This document shows, in pieces, positions 14,561-22,341 of a stretch of DNA of 64,000 nucleotides. The stretch lies in contig CAYMZZ010000001.1 in NCBI GenBank assembly GCA_964395095.1, positions 248,001 through 312,000 of the forward strand, read 5' to 3'. The first letter of the stretch is position 1. The number at the start of each line of letters is the position of its first letter. The notes under the pieces were generated by a model. It saw nothing but the letters and a program-made list of their open reading frames with translations. It was not told where the DNA came from and did no database searches. Both the position numbers and the translations under genes were made by a program. This stretch comes from CAYMZZ01 sp964395095 (GTDB lineage Bacteria; Bacteroidota; Bacteroidia; Chitinophagales; Chitinophagaceae).

Positions 14561-17014
14561 TTACACTGCATCCACGTCGGGAAGGATTACTACAGACCTG
14601 TATCGTTTCTCCTGGTGGAGGATGGCGATTTGCTCCAACAGATCTTTCTTACATTGCTGCAACAACTTTTGATCGCGCGGTAATTTCAACAGTAATTCCA
14701 TCAAAAAAAGGTTTCGAACCCGGTTTACCACCGGCTCGCCCGGACCGATGATATATGGTCCATACCGGTTCTGCAAAGCATCGGCATATTGCCGGGCCGC
14801 CTGCTGCGCTATTTCCCGAAAACGATGACGAAAGGAAATATGAATGGTGCGTGTATAGGGCGGATATCCGAATTGTTTCCGCTTGGGTAATTCTTCTTCA
14901 AAGAGCTTCTTAAAATCATGGCGCTGTACGTGCAGGAGTACTGGATGGCTGGGCTGGGTGGTTTGAATTAGCACGCGGCCCTTCTCCCCCTTTCTACCGG
15001 CACGGCCACTTACCTGCTCCATCAATTGAAATGCCCGCTCATGCACCCTGAAGTCCGCGAAATGCAGCAAACCATCCGCATCCAGGATACCTACCAGCCC
15101 CACATGATCAAAATCGAGCCCTTTCACCACCATTTGCGTACCTACCAGGATATCGATACGTTGCTGTTCGAAAAGTTGTATCAACGCATCATGGGCCTGC
15201 TTCCCTCTTACGCTGTCGATATCCATGCGGGCCACTTTGGCTGTTGGAAATGTTTCCTGCAACAACTCCTCAATCTTTTCCGTACCAAAATTTTTCTGCG
15301 TAAACTGATGATTTCCGCAAGCCGCACAGGTATGCACCGGCGGGTAGGTGCTACCGCAATAATGGCAATGAAGCTTATTGCTCAGCTTATGATAAGTGAG
15401 CGATACATCGCAATAGCGACATTGCGGAATCCAGCCACAAACCATACATACCTGGTAGGGCGAATATCCCCTTCGGTTCTGAAACAGGATTACCTGTTTA
15501 TTGGCCGCCATAGTATGGTTGATGCCTTCGGTTAATGCCGGCGACAAGATGGGTTTCTCCCGGTCTTTTCGTTCAATTTTGCGGGTATCAATGATTTCAA
15601 TACCCGGCAGGTCAATCTCACCAAATCGCTCATTCAATTCAACGAGGCCATACTTGCCATTTACGGCGTTGTAATAAGATTCAAAGGAGGGAGTGGCGCT
15701 GCCCAAAACGGTTTTGGCGCCAAACAGTGAGGCATAATAAATGGCGGCATCACGGCCATGGTAGCGCGGCGCGGGCTCTTGTTGCTTAAAAGATGCGTCA
15801 TGTTCTTCATCACAAATGATCAGCGACAAATCCTGGAAAGGCAGGAAGAGCGCTGACCTGGCGCCTAACACGATTTTCAGCTCACCGCTTTTCACCTTAT
15901 TCCAGATTTCCACCCTTTCGTTGTGCGAAAACCGGGAATGATATATGCCGATATAACCGCCAAAATGTTTTTGCAGACGACGGATTACCTGTGAGGTGAG
16001 CGCAATTTCGGGGAGCAGAAATAATACCTGTTTGCCCTTGCGCACTTCCTCCGCCATCAGTCGCACATAAAGCTGTGTTTTGCCACTCGATGTAACCCCA
16101 TGCAAGAGGCAAACCGCCTTCTCCTTCATTTGTGCCAGCAGCGACTGATAGGCTTTTTCCTGCGCATCCGACAAAGTGAAATCAATGTTTACATGAGGAG
16201 GCAGCATCCGGATACGATCCACATTCCTTTTCTCCACCAGCAGAATACCCTTATCCACCAGGCCCTTCACCTGCGCATCGCTGGCACCCGACTTTTTGAG
16301 AAGGGCCGCTTTGGTTACCTCGCCTTCTGTCCGCGTTATATGAAGGAAAGCCAGCAACAGCTCCATCTGTTTTTCCGCCCGGCGTAGTTTGGGGTCCTCA
16401 TTGAGCAATGCCTCCAGCCTGCTTTCGTCCAGGTAATCAGGGTGAAGCTGAATATAGGTCTCCTTCTTGGGCGAATAGGTCTGCTTCAGTGCTTCCCAGA
16501 TATAGCAGACTTTTTTCAGGATGAGGCGGTTGATTACCGGGTACACATGGGCAGAATCCAGAATTTGCTGCACTTCAGTAAGCCGTAATTCTTTTTTGAT
16601 CAGTAGTGCCTCTGCCACCAGGTATTCGTCATGGTCAAGTTCAGAAAAGTTGTCGCCAAATTCTTCATTAAACACCACGATGGATTCACTGCTCAGTTTG
16701 AAATGGGCAGGCAGGGCTGCTGCCATCACCTCTCCCTCACTGCACATATAATAGGATGCGATCCATTCCCAAAGCTTTAGCTGCTCCTCATGCAAAACCG
16801 GCTCCACATCGAGGAGGTTCAGAATGGGTTTGGTATCTACCCATTCCGGCGCTTGTGTGCTGATGTTTTTAACAACACCAGCGTATTTTTTTGACTTTCC
16901 CAGGTTCACCTCTACCCGGCATCCGGGTCGGATTCGTTCCAGCATTTCCACCGGTACTTCCCAGGTATAATTCCGGGGAAGCATGAGAGGTATGATGACT
17001 TCGGCGTAATGCAT
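14561..17014 (-). CDS. priA: Primosomal protein N' (replication restart helicase)
   Basis: An 817-residue PriA. It recognises stalled forks and reloads the replicative helicase. The N-terminal DNA-binding domain starts with YAEVIIPLMLPRNYTWEVP. The helicase core shows Walker A GVTSSGKTQ, the DEEH box (ICDEEHDASF), the GSATPS motif and the zinc-binding region with four CxxC pairs (CMVC, CRYC, CHYC, CAAC). The C-terminal part contains QVSGRAGRKG and QTTQPSHPVL. TAAATTTG about 47 bases upstream could be its -7 box. Length and all motifs are normal. Confidence 0.97.
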   Translation of the reverse strand: MHYAEVIIPLMLPRNYTWEVPVEMLERIRPGCRVEVNLGKSKKYAGVVKNISTQAPEWVDTKPILNLLDVEPVLHEEQLKLWEWIASYYMCSEGEVMAAALPAHFKLSSESIVVFNEEFGDNFSELDHDEYLVAEALLIKKELRLTEVQQILDSAHVYPVINRLILKKVCYIWEALKQTYSPKKETYIQLHPDYLDESRLEALLNEDPKLRRAEKQMELLLAFLHITRTEGEVTKAALLKKSGASDAQVKGLVDKGILLVEKRNVDRIRMLPPHVNIDFTLSDAQEKAYQSLLAQMKEKAVCLLHGVTSSGKTQLYVRLMAEEVRKGKQVLFLLPEIALTSQVIRRLQKHFGGYIGIYHSRFSHNERVEIWNKVKSGELKIVLGARSALFLPFQDLSLIICDEEHDASFKQQEPAPRYHGRDAAIYYASLFGAKTVLGSATPSFESYYNAVNGKYGLVELNERFGEIDLPGIEIIDTRKIERKDREKPILSPALTEGINHTMAANKQVILFQNRRGYSPYQVCMVCGWIPQCRYCDVSLTYHKLSNKLHCHYCGSTYPPVHTCAACGNHQFTQKNFGTEKIEELLQETFPTAKVARMDIDSVRGKQAHDALIQLFEQQRIDILVGTQMVVKGLDFDHVGLVGILDADGLLHFADFRVHERAFQLMEQVSGRAGRKGEKGRVLIQTTQPSHPVLLHVQRHDFKKLFEEELPKRKQFGYPPYTRTIHISFRHRFREIAQQAARQYADALQNRYGPYIIGPGEPVVNRVRNLFLMELLLKLPRDQKLLQQCKKDLLEQIAILHQEKRYRSVVILPDVDAV

Positions 17015-17091
17015 GAATGGATAGAATGTGTTTTCTTCGATTAATATCCCAATCGGGTGGGCAAATTTAGCTAAATCCAGCCGGGCGGCAT

Positions 17092-17871
17092 CTATTCAGA
17101 AACCGGGATATCGTCCCGGATCCAACTGGCCTGCCATTCCCGAAGGGCTTTCTCCATGATGGCAGCGGTTGTCGCTTTCAATTGCGGGAGTTCGCTCAGG
17201 GATAGCCCGTCCACGGGTATTTCATCGAGGTAAAGTATTCGGCTGATTCCCGGGTTTAGGGAAAATATGGAGCGGTAATGCATCCGGTCGAATGTATCGA
17301 GAAATAATACCGGCTTGATGGGTGTTTGTGTTTCCAGGGCGATCCGAAAGGCGCCGTCATAAAACTCCAGTAAAGGCTTTCCGCTGGTATTAAAAGTGCC
17401 CTCCGGAAAAACCAGCACGGAAATTCCTTTCCGGATCACTGATTTTAGTACGCGGATGCTACGTGCCCGGTTTTCGGCACTGCTTCTATCCACCGTTACG
17501 ATCGCATTCCGATAGATATAACCGAAGATGGGCACTTTCGCCATTTCCACTTTTCCCAAAGCGCGTATCGGTTGCCGGTAGGCCTTCACCAATACAGCCG
17601 AATCGAGATAGGAAATATGGTTGCTGACAAAAATATAGGAACGGGACCGGTCGTGTGGGGACAGATAAATTTTCTTATGGAAAATAAAAATGAGCGGGAA
17701 CCAGATATCTGCCCACAAACTACAAAGCCGATACACCAGGTTGCCCCCGCGGATTCGGCCAAAAAGGCTGGCGAGGATGACGAATGGAAAAACCAGCAGC
17801 ATAATTCCCACAAAAAGAATCATGGCGTAAACGCTATAGAAAAAACCAGCGATCTTTTTGACTAAATGCAT
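17092..17871 (-). CDS. Lysophospholipid acyltransferase (PlsC-type)
   Basis: A 259-residue membrane-bound acyltransferase. Two hydrophobic segments fill residues 8-35, then the acyltransferase blocks appear in order: NHISYLDS (HxxxxD catalytic pair), block II around VDRSSAENR, FPEGTFNTSG (block III) and a proline-containing block IV (TPIKPVLF). Such enzymes transfer an acyl chain to lysophosphatidate or a related lysolipid at the inner face of the cytoplasmic membrane. The exact acceptor cannot be read. It overlaps no neighbour; the DUF4258 gene ends 8 bases upstream, so they may be cotranscribed. Confidence 0.92.
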   Translation of the reverse strand: MHLVKKIAGFFYSVYAMILFVGIMLLVFPFVILASLFGRIRGGNLVYRLCSLWADIWFPLIFIFHKKIYLSPHDRSRSYIFVSNHISYLDSAVLVKAYRQPIRALGKVEMAKVPIFGYIYRNAIVTVDRSSAENRARSIRVLKSVIRKGISVLVFPEGTFNTSGKPLLEFYDGAFRIALETQTPIKPVLFLDTFDRMHYRSIFSLNPGISRILYLDEIPVDGLSLSELPQLKATTAAIMEKALREWQASWIRDDIPVSE

Positions 17872-17879
17872 CCGGCCAG

Positions 17880-18335
17880 CTATTTATTACGGTCATCGCC
17901 CGGACAATCACAGGCCCAGTCGGTGTCGAGATCAATACAGGTAACTACTTTGGTTTTAAAATCGCATTGGGCAAATACAATCCGCACTCGTTGCCGATCA
18001 CGGGTTGTGCCTTCCAGCGCGTAAGTGGGACAGGGTCGGTCTTTCACATCGCTTTTCTTGTAATTGATTTTTCCATCGCGCATAATCTCTTCCACCTCAG
18101 CCTGGCTAATGCGCCGGCATTGCATACGACATTTCGCATGAGCCGTATATTCAAGAAAGGAAGTGCGTCGATCGAATCCGCGGTTGCGATTGACCTTATC
18201 CTCAGCGGTTTTGCGCGTGGTAGTAGTGGTTGTAGGATTATTGGAATCCTCCCTTTGTTGCTGCCAGCGGCGTACAAAGAACAGCAGCAGACCCAGGGCT
18301 ACAACGAGAATGAATACAAAACGGGGTGACTTCAA
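17880..18335 (-). CDS. DUF4258 domain protein with membrane anchor
   Basis: A 151-residue protein. Residues 5-20 form a single hydrophobic anchor (FVFILVVALGLLLFFV), followed by a charged linker with five Thr in a row. The C-terminal half (from YTAHAKCRMQCRRISQAEVE) is a DUF4258 domain: a His near the start, the RISQAEVEEIM helix, then strands with RVRIVFAQCDFKTKVVTCIDL. It is unusually Cys-rich for the family (seven in the domain region), and its end WACDCPGDD could bind a metal or form disulfides if exported. DUF4258 is related to toxin-like folds, but no antitoxin partner is present. Function unknown. Confidence 0.8.
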   Translation of the reverse strand: MKSPRFVFILVVALGLLLFFVRRWQQQREDSNNPTTTTTTRKTAEDKVNRNRGFDRRTSFLEYTAHAKCRMQCRRISQAEVEEIMRDGKINYKKSDVKDRPCPTYALEGTTRDRQRVRIVFAQCDFKTKVVTCIDLDTDWACDCPGDDRNK

Positions 18336-18390
18336 GACGCGAATTTTGTTGCGCCAAAAATAGGCTTTATTGTTGCAGGAGCAAATCAGA

Positions 18391-19035
18391 TCAGCCAGCC
18401 GGATGAAGCCAGCGCAGGAATTCTTCGCGGCTGATCATGCGGGCACCCATGCTTTCGAGATAAGGTGTATAAACCTGGCAGTCTACCAATTCCACCCCCT
18501 CAGATTTTAGATGACGAAGTAATTGGATAAAGGCATAGCGGGATGCATTGGAATGGTAGCTAAACATACTCTCCCCAAAGAATACTTTTCCCATACGAAT
18601 ACCATAGAGCCCACCCACCAGTTGACCCTCCTTCCATACTTCGGCACTGATGGCGTATCCCATTTCGTGAAGTTGAGTAAAAGATCGTTCCACTTCATCA
18701 GTTATCCAGGTACCATCCTGCCCCATGCGGGGAATGGTTTTGCAGGCATGGATCACATCGCGAAAAGCTTTGTTGATGCTAAATTCGAAAAAAGATTTGT
18801 TGAGCAGTGATCGAACTGATTTACTGATGCGGATTTCATCGGGAAAGAGTACAAAGCGGGGATGGGGACTCCACCAGAGGATATGATCACCTTCGTACCA
18901 GGGAAATATGCCCTGGCGGTAAGCCAGTAAAAGACGCTCTGTGCTCAGGTCGCCGCCAATAGCCAGCAGGCCATCGGGATCCGCTAAATGTACCGGGGGA
19001 AAATAGAGTTCCTTATCCAATGCGAAAATCGACAT
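18391..19035 (-). CDS. aat: Leucyl/phenylalanyl-tRNA-protein transferase
   Basis: A 214-residue Aat. It adds Leu or Phe from tRNA to the N-terminus of proteins that begin with Arg or Lys, making them substrates for ClpS and the Clp protease. The typical sequence is present: FPPVHLADPDGLLAIGGDLS, YRQGIFPWYEGDHILWWSPH, PRFVLFPDEIRISKS and VGGLYGIRMGKVFFGESMFS. It lies 22 bases downstream of clpS on the same strand, so writer and reader of the bacterial N-degron signal are one operon. Length normal, no defect seen. Confidence 0.96.
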   Translation of the reverse strand: MSIFALDKELYFPPVHLADPDGLLAIGGDLSTERLLLAYRQGIFPWYEGDHILWWSPHPRFVLFPDEIRISKSVRSLLNKSFFEFSINKAFRDVIHACKTIPRMGQDGTWITDEVERSFTQLHEMGYAISAEVWKEGQLVGGLYGIRMGKVFFGESMFSYHSNASRYAFIQLLRHLKSEGVELVDCQVYTPYLESMGARMISREEFLRWLHPAG

Positions 19036-19057
19036 GGTTGATAAGGCTATAGGTTAA

Positions 19058-19360
19058 CTAACTGGCAAGCGTCTCTACCGTGGCGCCAATGCCACGGTCG
19101 GTGATGGCATCGCACATGGTTTTCATTTCTTCATACTCGCCTTTTTTCACCGCGCATTTTCCTTTAAAATGGATAAGCAGGGAACATTGTTCCGCCTGCT
19201 CGGGTGTGTGACCACATACTTCCACGAGGGTTTCAATCACCCAATCGAAAGTATTGACCTCATCATTCCACACAATAAGGCTGCATCCCTCATCCTCGAT
19301 GGTGAGCAGATCCGTTTCTTCGTTTTCCCTGGTAAGTATTTGGTTCCTGGTGGAAGCCAT
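19058..19360 (-). CDS. clpS: ATP-dependent Clp protease adaptor ClpS
   Basis: A 100-residue ClpS. It binds N-terminal Leu, Phe, Tyr or Trp of target proteins and hands them to the Clp ATPase. The diagnostic NDEVNTFDWVIETL segment (substrate pocket), the helix HTPEQAEQCSLLIHFKGKCAV and the C-terminal AVKKGEYEEM segment are all present. It is followed by aat in the same operon. On the minus strand TATTTTTG at 19378-19385 fits a -7 box 17 bases upstream, but the -33 box is only TTTC. Confidence 0.96.
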   Translation of the reverse strand: MASTRNQILTRENEETDLLTIEDEGCSLIVWNDEVNTFDWVIETLVEVCGHTPEQAEQCSLLIHFKGKCAVKKGEYEEMKTMCDAITDRGIGATVETLAS

Positions 19361-19719
19361 TCTGCAAATGCTTTGCTCAAAAATAGCAATTCTCCCGATT
19401 TTGTGAAAGCGTAAATTACGGATGACGCCCGCGCAGGTGGCGATTGGGCAGGAAACCGCTTGAATTTTGGAATATATTCATTTGTTTGCTACTGATAATC
19501 AGCCGCAAATTAGAAAATTCGGCGATTTGTGAATTTGAGAGATTTCTGGGTTCGGGAAGGAGTTATCGCACAAGTGTCAATAGGATGTAAATGACCATGG
19601 CGAATACATATTGACAGATACCAAACCTCCACGTCGCCTTAATTTCCCGCTTTGTCGGGATTGTCCCACTATGGTCGACCGAAAATCCATTAATTGCAGC
19701 CTCATCAAAATTTATTGCC
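19361..19719. other. Intergenic region with one short palindrome
   Basis: No gene is visible in these 359 bases between the divergent clpS and VOC genes. The part next to clpS holds its probable -7 box. At 19645-19660 lies the palindrome TCCCGCTTTGTCGGGA, which resembles the short palindromes found inside the degenerate tRNA copies of this window. The rest is AT-rich without clear structure. Confidence 0.6.
19645..19660. repeat. Short GC-ended palindrome
   Basis: TCCCGCTTTGTCGGGA forms a 5- to 7-base stem with a small loop. No T-run follows, so it is not an ordinary terminator. Its TCCCG...CGGGA ends are the same as those of the palindrome inside the tRNA-Lys copy at 4122-4139. Confidence 0.5.
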
Positions 19720-20145
19720 ATGACCTTAATGAATCCTTATCTCAATTTCGACGGTAATTGCCACGAAGCATTCCAGTTTTACAAAACGGTATTTGGAGGA
19801 GATCTAAATGATCTGCATCACATGTCTTCCGCTCCGGGTATGGAGGGTATTACGGAGGAAGAAAAAAATCGGGTACTGCATGTATCGCTTAAGGTGAGCG
19901 AGCATTGCACCCTGATGGGTTCTGATATCCTTCCCTCGTATGGCCAGAAACTGATACAGGGAAATAATGCCTATATATCACTCCACCCCGACAATAAGCA
20001 GGAAGCCGACCGCCTGTTCAATGGCCTCAGCGCCGGTGGCGAAGTGGAAATGCCGCTGGCGGATCAGTTTTGGGGCGACTATTTTGGGAGCCTCAAAGAC
20101 AAGTTTGGCGTTTGCTGGATGATTAATTACCATGCAGCCAATTAA
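19720..20145 (+). CDS. VOC/PhnB-like protein
   Basis: A 141-residue protein of the vicinal oxygen chelate superfamily in its PhnB-like branch: NPYLNFDGNCHEAFQFYKTV with FGGDL, HVSLKVSEHCTLMGSDILP, and the end WGDYFGSLKDKFGVCWMIN. These bind a metal through residues of beta-alpha-beta-beta-beta repeats; the PhnB-like branch has no settled substrate. An alternative start two codons on (MNPYLNFDG) fits the family equally well. Free-standing gene, followed by tRNA-Val 61 bases later. Confidence 0.88.
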   Translation: MTLMNPYLNFDGNCHEAFQFYKTVFGGDLNDLHHMSSAPGMEGITEEEKNRVLHVSLKVSEHCTLMGSDILPSYGQKLIQGNNAYISLHPDNKQEADRLFNGLSAGGEVEMPLADQFWGDYFGSLKDKFGVCWMINYHAAN

Positions 20146-20157
20146 AGCCGAAAAAAA

Positions 20158-20188
20158 TTTGGACAGATAGCTAACAGCCTTATCTTTG
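20158..20188 (+). promoter_or_regulatory. Promoter of tRNA-Val
   Basis: TTTG (20158-20161), 19 bases, TATCTTTG (20181-20188): an exact match to the Bacteroidota consensus. Transcription should begin about 12 bases before the tRNA. Confidence 0.85.
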
Positions 20189-20206
20189 CACTCCCAAAGG
20201 AAAAAA

Positions 20207-20281
20207 GGGAGTTTAGCTCAGCTGGTTCAGAGCATCTGCCTTACAAGCAGAGGGTCGGCGGTTCGATCCCGTCAACTCCCA
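20207..20281 (+). tRNA. tRNA-Val (anticodon TAC)
   Basis: Acceptor GGGAGTT/AACTCCC, D-arm GCTCAGCTGGTTCAGAGC, anticodon stem TCTGC/GCAGA with loop CTTACAA (anticodon TAC), T-arm CGGCG-GTTCGAT-CCCGT-type with the usual TTCGA, discriminator A. CCA is not encoded. It has a good promoter and is followed at once by a terminator. A damaged copy of it begins 57 bases downstream. Confidence 0.95.
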
Positions 20282-20310
20282 CAAAATCCCCGGTTATGCC
20301 GGGGATTTTG
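20282..20310 (+). terminator. Terminator of tRNA-Val
   Basis: CAAAATCCCCGG, loop TTATG, CCGGGGATTTTG: a perfect 12-base-pair stem directly after the tRNA, ending in ATTTTG. Confidence 0.85.
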
Positions 20311-20337
20311 CGTTTATCGATGGCAAGGATTTTGAAA

Positions 20338-20424
20338 GGGAGTTTATCCGCCTCTGGCGGAATATGCCTTACAAGCAGAGGGGCGCGCTCCGCCGAAGGC
20401 GAGTCGGCGGTTCGATCCCGTCAA
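20338..20424 (+). pseudogene. Degenerate tRNA-Val copy with palindromes in place of arms
   Basis: Three blocks match the intact tRNA-Val: GGGAGTTTA (5' acceptor), TGCCTTACAAGCAGAGG (anticodon arm, TAC retained) and TCGGCGGTTCGATCCCGTCA (T-arm and beyond). Between the first two, the whole D-arm is replaced by the palindrome TCCGCCTCTGGCGGA (20347-20361). Between the last two, about 20 extra bases carry a second hairpin, CTCCGCCGAAGGCGAG (20388-20403). The final acceptor bases are lost (AATATGA instead of AACTCCC). It lies after the terminator of the intact gene and is unlikely to give a working tRNA. Confidence 0.8.
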
Positions 20425-20458
20425 TATGATGGTATTGTGCCCGAAAGGGGCCCCTGGA

Positions 20459-20512
20459 ATAAACCTACTTCCTACTTACTACTTCCTACTTACCACTTAC
20501 TACTCCGTACAA
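20459..20512. repeat. TACTTACTACT tract
   Basis: CCTACTTCCTACTTACTACT continues as TCCTACTTACCACTTACTACTCC. Member of the tract family, complement orientation (TACTTAC rather than GTAAGTA). It lies between the tRNA-Val copy and the response regulator gene. Confidence 0.6.
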
Positions 20513-20613
20513 CCCGCAAGCCCATTTGCGGCAATCACTCTTTTTACAGGTCATCGCCCAACTTATTTTCGTCCTGTTCATTTGCAGAACCTTAACCATT
20601 GCCTTATTCTGCA

Positions 20614-20640
20614 GTAAGCCCGGGTTTCGACCCGGGTTTT
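20614..20640 (+). terminator. Possible terminator or palindrome
   Basis: AAGCCCGGGTTTCGACCCGG followed by GTTTT: a CCCGGG/CCCGGG hairpin with a short T-run on the plus strand. It sits directly at the 3' end of the minus-strand response regulator gene, where the T-run points the wrong way, so it may be one of the dispersed palindromes rather than a dedicated terminator. Confidence 0.4.
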
Positions 20641-21307
20641 ATATTTTATATATACCCTCACGGATGGCGTAGACTACAATACCTGCTGCGTTTCGCACAC
20701 CCATTTTTTCCTGGATCCGCTGCCGGATGCCTTCCACGGTGCGCAGGCTAAGGCCCATTTCTGCGGCAATCTCCTTGCTGGCCTGTTCGCGGCAGATGCG
20801 GTGAATGACTTCCAGTTCCTTTTCACTAAAACTGTTATCCGGTGCGGGCCCTGCCGGCCGGTGGCGACTTCGGGCGATCATGGAAGCCATACGTGCCGTA
20901 GTACCGGCACAATAATATGTACCCCCCTCTCTGACGGTGCGAATGGCTTCCAGGATTTCCAGTTTGGACGAATTTTTTAAAAGATAACCCTGTGCTCCCG
21001 CTTCGAGCATGTCCACAATCAGGTTCTCTTCATCAAACATCGAAAAAGCGATCACTCCCAGGGTAGGCATTTCCTGCAAAAGTATTCGGGTTGCCTCCAC
21101 CCCATCCATCACTGGCATCTTAATATCCGTAATTACGATATCCGGTTGCAGCGCACGACATATATCGAGCAACTCCCTGCCGTCCGATGCCTCACCGGCC
21201 AGGGTAATATTACCGGCCTTGGCCAGCATGGTATGAAACCCTTCACGCAATAACTCATGATCATCGGCCACCACCACGCGGATGGGCTTGTAGGTGTAGA
21301 GAGACAT
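20639..21307 (-). CDS. NarL/LuxR-type response regulator
   Basis: A 222-residue response regulator. The receiver domain shows VVVADDHELLREG, phosphoacceptor Asp61 in DIVITDIKMP, and the Lys region YLLKNSSK. The C-terminal LuxR-type helix-turn-helix is FSEKELEVIHRICREQASKE with SLRTVEGIRQRIQEKMGVRN. It should bind DNA once phosphorylated, most simply by the histidine kinase encoded upstream at 21577-22341. About 270 bases with repeat tracts separate the two genes, so cotranscription is uncertain. Confidence 0.93.
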   Translation of the reverse strand: MSLYTYKPIRVVVADDHELLREGFHTMLAKAGNITLAGEASDGRELLDICRALQPDIVITDIKMPVMDGVEATRILLQEMPTLGVIAFSMFDEENLIVDMLEAGAQGYLLKNSSKLEILEAIRTVREGGTYYCAGTTARMASMIARSRHRPAGPAPDNSFSEKELEVIHRICREQASKEIAAEMGLSLRTVEGIRQRIQEKMGVRNAAGIVVYAIREGIYKI

Positions 21308-21400
21308 GGGAGTGCTAGTTTGTTTATTTGTTGATTTGTTGATTTGTAGAAAGGCTTGGATAAGTACAAATCGTTTTTAAGTTCAAAAAATGGTTAACAG

Positions 21401-21542
21401 CTTTTACGCAAATCAATCCTTCTGCGTAAATCTGCGCAACAATCCGCGAAAATCTGCGGGAAATGCTTTGGCACGATATACCATTTCAAAGTGCCGGAAA
21501 TATTTCGCGCAGATTCCGCAGATTTTATTCGCTGATTTTTAC
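21401..21542. repeat. Inverted pair of AATCTGCG repeats
   Basis: Left part (21421-21464): TCTGCGTAAATCTGCGCAAC and AATCTGCGGGAAAT. Right part (21500-21533): ATTTCGCGCAGATTCCGCAG followed by ATTTT, the complement of the left. The halves are about 40 bases apart and can pair. A separate sequence flavour from the AGTAGTAAGT tract beside it, but with the same inverted arrangement. Confidence 0.55.
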
Positions 21543-21554
21543 CCCTACTGATCT

Positions 21555-21597
21555 AACACTCCCCACTTACTACTTACTACTTACTACTTACTACTCC
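21555..21597. repeat. TACTTACTACT tract overlapping the kinase stop codon
   Basis: CCCCACTTACTACTTACTAC continues as TTACTACTTACTACTCC. Read on the minus strand, the tract encodes the last five residues (VVSSK) and the TAG stop of the histidine kinase gene. Confidence 0.65.
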
Positions 21598-22341
21598 AAC
21601 TGGTACTTCCACCACATACACCGTCCCTTTCCCGGGCATTGTTTCCAAAAACATCCTGCCCCCTATCAGTTCCGTTCGGTTGAGGAGATTGTGCAGCCCA
21701 TAGCTGTGAGACCGGGTGGCGGCTTCCTGTTGGTTGAAACCAATGCCATTATCTTTTGTTTCGAGACGAAGAAAATCCACTTCGTTGCTCAGGCGAATGC
21801 TCAACTCCGTCGCTTGTGAATGCTTGAGGGTATTGCCCAAAATTTCCTGGCAAATGCGATAAAGGTTGGTGCTTGTTTCAGGCCCCAGCTCCGGGAGCTC
21901 AGTCAGTTCCAGTTTGATGTGCAGTCCCCGGGTACCCTGAAATTCATCGATCAGGGCTTTGAGTGCCGGTGCCAGCCCCTTTTTCATCAACACGGCCGGC
22001 ATCAGGTTATTGCTGATGGCCCGCAGGCGATTGAGCAACTGGCTCATATTTTCCTGCACCTTATCGAGCGTGGCGCGGTCAATGTCGGATAAAGCATCAA
22101 TACTATTGAGTTTCAACTTGATGCCTGCTACTACAGGGCCTATTTCATCGTGCATATCCTCTGCCAGGCGACGACGTTCCTTCTCGAGGGTATGAATTTC
22201 AGCCGCCACTTTTTCCTGGAAAAGGCGACGGCTTCGCCGGTGCTGCCGGATCAGCGAGTAACTGTAAAAAATCAGCAGCACTAAAAGTACAGCGACCGTA
22301 ATCAATATGGCAAGATAAAGGGATCTTTCCTGGGCATGCAT
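21577..22341 (-). CDS. Membrane sensor histidine kinase (HisKA_3 type)
   Basis: A 254-residue kinase with one N-terminal membrane helix (residues 8-30) and no recognisable sensor domain. The dimerisation/phosphoacceptor region is ERRRLAEDMHDEIGPVVAGI with His64; the ATPase domain shows the N-box region YRICQEILGNTLKHSQATEL and DNGIGFNQQEA. This is the NarX/DesK-like type that partners NarL-type regulators, such as the one at 20639-21307. Its start overlaps the end of the upstream membrane-protein gene by 40 bases, so the sensing part may be that separate protein. The last residues come from a low-complexity repeat. Confidence 0.9.
   Translation of the reverse strand: MHAQERSLYLAILITVAVLLVLLIFYSYSLIRQHRRSRRLFQEKVAAEIHTLEKERRRLAEDMHDEIGPVVAGIKLKLNSIDALSDIDRATLDKVQENMSQLLNRLRAISNNLMPAVLMKKGLAPALKALIDEFQGTRGLHIKLELTELPELGPETSTNLYRICQEILGNTLKHSQATELSIRLSNEVDFLRLETKDNGIGFNQQEAATRSHSYGLHNLLNRTELIGGRMFLETMPGKGTVYVVEVPVGVVSSK

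Noticed and set aside
20459..20600. CRISPR array, considered for the TACTTAC repeats here and in similar tracts
   Set aside because: Units are 7-12 bases, directly adjacent and imperfect, with no unique spacers and no cas genes nearby.
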